24,366 nt of DNA. Origin: Pelargonium cotyledonis (lineage: Eukaryota > Streptophyta > Magnoliopsida > Geraniales > Geraniaceae). Shown piece by piece: positions 20,286 to 24,366 of this stretch (its first letter is position 1; every line of letters starts with the position of its first letter). Position numbers and translations under genes: made by a program. The notes below the pieces were generated by a model, which did no database searches, was not told the origin of the DNA, and saw nothing but the letters and a program-made list of their open reading frames with translations. Where the stretch lies: the NCBI GenBank assembly GCA_036897625.1, contig JAYMTA010000769.1:1-24366 (forward strand). The letters are read 5' to 3'.

Positions 20286-22915
20286 TTACTGCGGCGGAGG
20301 CGGTTTCATCTGGTAATAATATAGTGATTGTTGTTGTGCGTTCGTAAATGTAGCATATGCTGGATGTGAATTCGAAGGGGTGAAATAGTACTGATTGAGA
20401 GACGACGTTGGAGGGTACGTGTTAATGGCAGCAGCAGCGGGTGAAGCGGGGGGATGACAAACCGAAAACGAGAATCCTGATGATGCTGCACTTGAGAACA
20501 TTGCTTGCATAGGAGCTATAATTGTTTTGCTGCCCTGATCACTCTCACCCTGCGTTTGCATTTGCATTTGCCATATTTCGTGCGGTGTTCTTGCATTTCT
20601 CTTGTCTGTCCCTTTTAATTCCTGTTTTTACACATGCAAAACTAATTTAGCTTCGCCTTTTTTTGTTTGCCACATCAATAAACGCGTTACATGTTTGCTA
20701 CGTTGCGTGAACCTACTAATTAAAGTTGCCACCTCAAGAAATTTATAGTAACTTACCTCGTAACTATTGGAAAAGAACCCGGGATATACTCCGTTCCACG
20801 AGGGAGGCTGCTCCGATGTCATTGCTAGTCCTTTACTACGCGGATCACCCATCTTTGACACAATCTGAAATAACATAACATGAACAATAAGATGATCAGA
20901 TAAGACTCTTTTCCAAGATCCTTCAAGAACTGCATTATTGGTACTCATTAGCTTAAATGTTACCTTCAAATTCTTTGCGCCTTGAACATCAAAGGGCCCG
21001 GAGTGGCATCGCAAGCTGGTCCACCTTCCTTTGATTTGTTGCCAGTTGACGGCTGAGATATCCCCAAGTTCAGATCAAGATCCCGCTCTCTAACTGCATC
21101 ACGAGGATACAAGAGTTAAATGCATCACACCAACTAACTTTTCTCAAAATAGGACACATACGCTCATTTTGGGATTGAGGGAGTGTATGTTATTACCTTG
21201 GTTACAGGCCTCAGACATCAACTCCGCTTCGTATGTACTTGGCTCGAAGTTGGTGACAGCCTCCCGTCCGTTACATTTGATCGCCGCCTTATCATAGGCC
21301 CTGATTTCCAGAAAATCAAAAGGGAGACAAGTGTTGGATGGAAGCCAATTGAGGTTGAGAAATGAGGGCAAAAAATTCAGTATCAGGGAGAATGAAATTC
21401 ATGATCATAAGGACCTTGCAGCTTCTACTTCGCTGTCGAAGAGCCCAAGATATATATACCTGCATGCAAGCATGGTAACCTCCAACCATAAAAAACACCA
21501 TACCCAATGCTTTTCTTCTTTCAACTAGGCATGTTAACACATGTTCTTCCAAAACTAGCCTAATCTATAGCTTAGTTCAGACCAAAAGCAAAACAATCCT
21601 AAAAACAACAAGAGAGTAACAATGGTTCCTCACTTTTTGCCAAGGAACTGACCCATTCGAGCCTCCCATCGACCACACTTGTGCAGGGTCACTCCCCGAT
21701 ATTTCGAGCTTCCTCTGGAGAAACCTGTGCTTTGTCGCCGGAGGATGTGCACAAACTCTTCCTTGGTCAGATTCTTCATCTGCCCATCAGTCAAAAATTG
21801 AATGAGAACCCAGTTTCATCAATGATCAATAATTACACCAAATGAAACAAAATGAACTCAATTATACAACCATATCCAACCTGTTTCAGCTCTTCTTCAT
21901 AATCACTGAGAGTGAAATTGATGTCAGCATCAACTCCCCTGAACTTAATTGCAGCTCTGTCATATGCTCTAAATTCAGGAAAAATACCCAATTAGCAAAC
22001 TGAGAACAGCAATACATTACATATCCTAGGAATGAGATTCAGAGATTCAATCAAATTTTTACCTAGCAGCAGCATGAGCAGTATCAAATCCACCTGAACA
22101 ATAAACACAACATCAAATTTGGTTAACAAAACTAATAAACCATGCAAATGGTAAGATATATTAGAATTTAATCTCAGTTAAATAAATAAATAATCATACC
22201 CAAATACACTTGCTTCCCACAATCCCTGCACAGAAAAAAATTGAAAAGAAAAATAATTAACTAAACACATAGAATTACAGAAAACTACCAGAAAAACAGG
22301 TTCAGATTCAATGAAAAATCCACAAAATTCAGTGGAAGCTACACACCAAATTCAAATGAGCAAAAACTACAGAAAAATTGTCAAAATGACTCACCAGATA
22401 TGTGATTCCCATCTTCCAGTTCTCCTGTAAAACGTGACCCCTCTGTACTGCGAGCTCCTTGACCTGGGGCCCCTCCTGCTCTTCTTCACCGGCTGTGACG
22501 GTTGCTGCGTCACCCGCACCTCACCACCTCCTCCTCCACCGCGCACCACTTGATTATTGCCATTACCAAACGACAGATCGATCCACTTCATTCTCGAAGA
22601 AGATTCCGCCGCAGACTCCCCCTGAAAACTCGCAAAAACGCCTCCGCCTCCGCTCGCCGGGAAAATCTCCTTCGCCACGACGACGTCGCTATCGCGTCCA
22701 CCTTTCAGTATATCGAAGCTGAGAGTGAACACGTTACCGGCGCGTGTGGAGCAAGAGTCGTCGTCCCACGCGTCGGCATTGACGATCGATGAATTCGAGG
22801 TCCCGGACTCGTCCATTTGTGTCCCCGAACCTTGTGGAACCTTCTCCACAGACATCAACGACTCATCGTGCTGAGTCGACTCGCTCGATACCACATTGAG
22901 ATTAAGATCCAACAT
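20286..22915 (-). CDS. RAP2-7: RAP2-7/TOE1-like AP2 transcription factor, with a frame discrepancy in exon 8
   Basis: Ten coding exons on the minus strand: 22395-22915, 22200-22225, 22063-22093, 21881-21968, 21634-21779, 21415-21459, 21197-21300, 20964-21093, 20757-20864, 20286-20621. The N-terminal MLDLNLN is an EAR-type repression motif. '[14 protein letters not shown]' and 'DDSCSTRA...FTLSFDILK' match RAP2-7/TOE1 rather than AP2 itself. A basic NLS ([10 protein letters not shown], about 144-153) precedes AP2 domain 1 (about 156-211, [18 protein letters not shown]) and AP2 domain 2 (about 248-306, [18 protein letters not shown]). A second DLDLNLG motif sits in exon 8. These factors repress flowering and are limited by miR172. 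The exon sum is 1535 nt, one base short of a multiple of three: exon 8 opens in the frame of DLDLNLG, but its end ('[15 protein letters not shown]') and exons 9-10 are in another. As written, translation stops at TGA 20968-20966 after 362 residues, against about 511 expected. Confidence 0.9.
20471..20491 (-). promoter_or_regulatory. miR172 target site
   Basis: On the minus strand the 21-nt site reads GTGCAGCATCATCAGGATTC plus T, differing from the canonical CTGCAGCATCATCAGGATTC site only in its first base. It lies in the last exon, where the restored frame reads SAASSGF, the usual protein context. miR172 acts through cleavage and translational repression. If the upstream frame change is real, the site falls in untranslated sequence. 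Confidence 0.95.
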
Positions 22916-23480
22916 AGCTCTGCTCTTTTACTCACAAAATCCACCTCCGACCGATTCAACCTCAAATTGTCAACCACCAATCAAGCAGCTAAACGACCTC
23001 CACAAAACATTCCAAGATCGAACATCAATCAACGCGACTGCGATCGATAACGCAAACGAGTCAACGACACAGATCAATCGAATCAGAACATTACAGTAGA
23101 ATCGTTAACATACGATCGCAGCTGAGAATATGACAGTACAGAGAAAGAGAGAAAAAAAGCAGTGCTCGCAGAGTAAAACTAGAAACCGAAGACGAACAAT
23201 GAAGACAAGTAGCAGTAGTAAGAGTAACTCACAAGCTTCGATTCTCTACCTCGAGATGCTCCGGCGAAAGCTCCGGTGATCGGAGAAGGCGAAGCGAAAG
23301 CTTAAAACGGCGTCGTTAGTGCAAGAAAAGCGAAAATAGCATTAACGGATTGCTCGGAATGGCCGGAGCTGAGCTCATCGGCGATTATGTGAGAGAGAAA
23401 AAAAGAAGGGGATGGGACGTGTGAGTGTTTGGGAACATTTCAGACCCATTTTAAGAGGAGACGGAATGTTAATATATAAA
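22916..23480 (-). promoter_or_regulatory. 5' leader and core promoter of the RAP2-7-like gene
   Basis: A TATA-like element (tttatatatt on the minus strand) lies at 23471-23480, suggesting a start near 23440. The leader is GA/CT-rich. A possible 5' UTR intron runs from a donor (aagctt|gtgagt, last exon base 23233) to an acceptor just before the ATG (for example gagcag, ending about 22921). The acceptor is weakly defined. Confidence 0.45.
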
Positions 23481-24138
23481 CATTTTCTCTCTCCTCCTCG
23501 TTACCGGCTGGCCCGGTCACCGGTACTGCTATTGATATTATCTAACTGATTTTTCTTGCTAGAAGTTGCTACCAATGTCGTGTGTACCATATACACACTA
23601 TTGTACATATATAGTTTATAGAAAAACATACATACATTTTATATGATTTTGGTACATTTAAGTAAAATATTTATTTTCTTAAAATGATTGTTTTATTTTT
23701 TATGTTAAGAAAAATTAAAGGCGATTATTTTATCATATATTTTCATGAGCATGAGTCGTAACAAATTTTGTGAATACTATATATAACTAACTTAATAGTA
23801 GTATATAATTAATAATTCATACATAACCAATACCTGAAAATGAAAAGGTACACTCAATTTGAGACCAAAAAATATATATATATATACAAAATTATCATAT
23901 TGAGATGAGAGAAATATAATTTTTCGCAATCATATATATTCGAATTCATCAATAATGTATGTGAGTTCAGTATTTCTCAGTTACACAATAACTTTCACAC
24001 TAATATATGTCTATAAATCTATTTTTATTTTTTACACCAACAAATATTTACAAGCGTATTAATAAATGGATGCAAGTTTACCCATCAATTTTTGTTAATA
24101 TATATATCATACACTCACTAATGACACAAGAAACAAAC

Positions 24139-24174
<36 letters not shown>

Positions 24175-24366
24175 GCTTGAAAATAAAACGTATATGTCAC
24201 ATATATTAAATGTATAAATGTTTTTTCTAAATAAAAAGAAATTGTATAAATATGCATCAATGTAATATTTGTACCCACATCAATACAACTTGTAAATGCT
24301 TTGCTAAAAAAACGCGCACCGGTAATTTTTTGTAGCGACATCAATGATGTTTGTAACTACAATATC
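23481..24366. other. AT-rich upstream DNA with (TA)n microsatellites
   Basis: No gene is seen. TA tracts occur at about 23872-23885 and, longer, at 24142-24169 (about 14 repeats). The segment is the distal upstream region of the RAP2-7-like gene. The last 40 bases ('ttttttgtagcgacatcaatg') resemble an element end, but the window stops before this can be judged. Confidence 0.5.

Noticed and set aside
1-24366. CRISPR arrays, bacterial-type operons, prophage, or rRNA/tRNA genes
   Set aside because: No such features were seen; the window is plant nuclear DNA with spliced genes.

Overview
The window looks like nuclear DNA from a flowering plant, most likely a eudicot. It is AT-rich and intergenic stretches are long. 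Genes are split by GT-AG introns, many of them short. The proteins are plant-specific types: an F-box/LRR protein, a plant NOT4-type RING-RRM protein, and a double-AP2 factor of the RAP2-7/TOE1 type with a miR172 site. All calls come from reading the sequence; no database search was run.

Layout. 1-1740: no convincing gene, only repeat-like DNA. 1750-2016 (minus): a GC-rich, decayed 14-3-3 fragment, followed to 2465 by two pairs of short direct repeats. 2700-4633 (plus): a three-exon F-box/LRR gene with one frameshift and one early stop. 4854-4978: a 107-bp foldback made from the F-box C-terminal coding sequence, flanked by 9-bp direct repeats. 5032-5302: a CACTA-type MITE with a 3-bp target duplication. 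About 6000-14900 (plus): a NOT4-like gene with a long 5' leader intron, twelve coding exons, an in-frame TAG before its conserved C-terminal tail, and an intron in its 3' UTR. 14900-20280: AT-rich intergenic DNA with a few inverted repeats and simple repeats. 20286-23480 (minus): the RAP2-7/TOE1-like gene in ten coding exons, with EAR-type motifs, two AP2 domains, a one-base reading-frame discrepancy in exon 8 and a miR172 site in the last exon. 23480-24366: AT-rich upstream DNA.

How the parts relate. NOT4 and RAP2-7 converge on the same intergenic region, and the same pair is adjacent in Arabidopsis as I recall it (At2g28540/At2g28550). This suggests old microsynteny into which TEs and the F-box/14-3-3 material were added on the left side. 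NOT4 acts in the CCR4-NOT complex (ubiquitin ligase, mRNA decay and translation quality control). RAP2-7/TOE1 represses flowering in the miR172 age pathway.

All three protein genes carry a coding lesion: two one-base frame discrepancies and two nonsense codons. Either the assembly has errors here, or these alleles are truly altered. That is the first thing to settle. The most unusual feature is the F-box-derived foldback, which has the architecture expected of a newly born small-RNA locus made by inverted duplication of its target.
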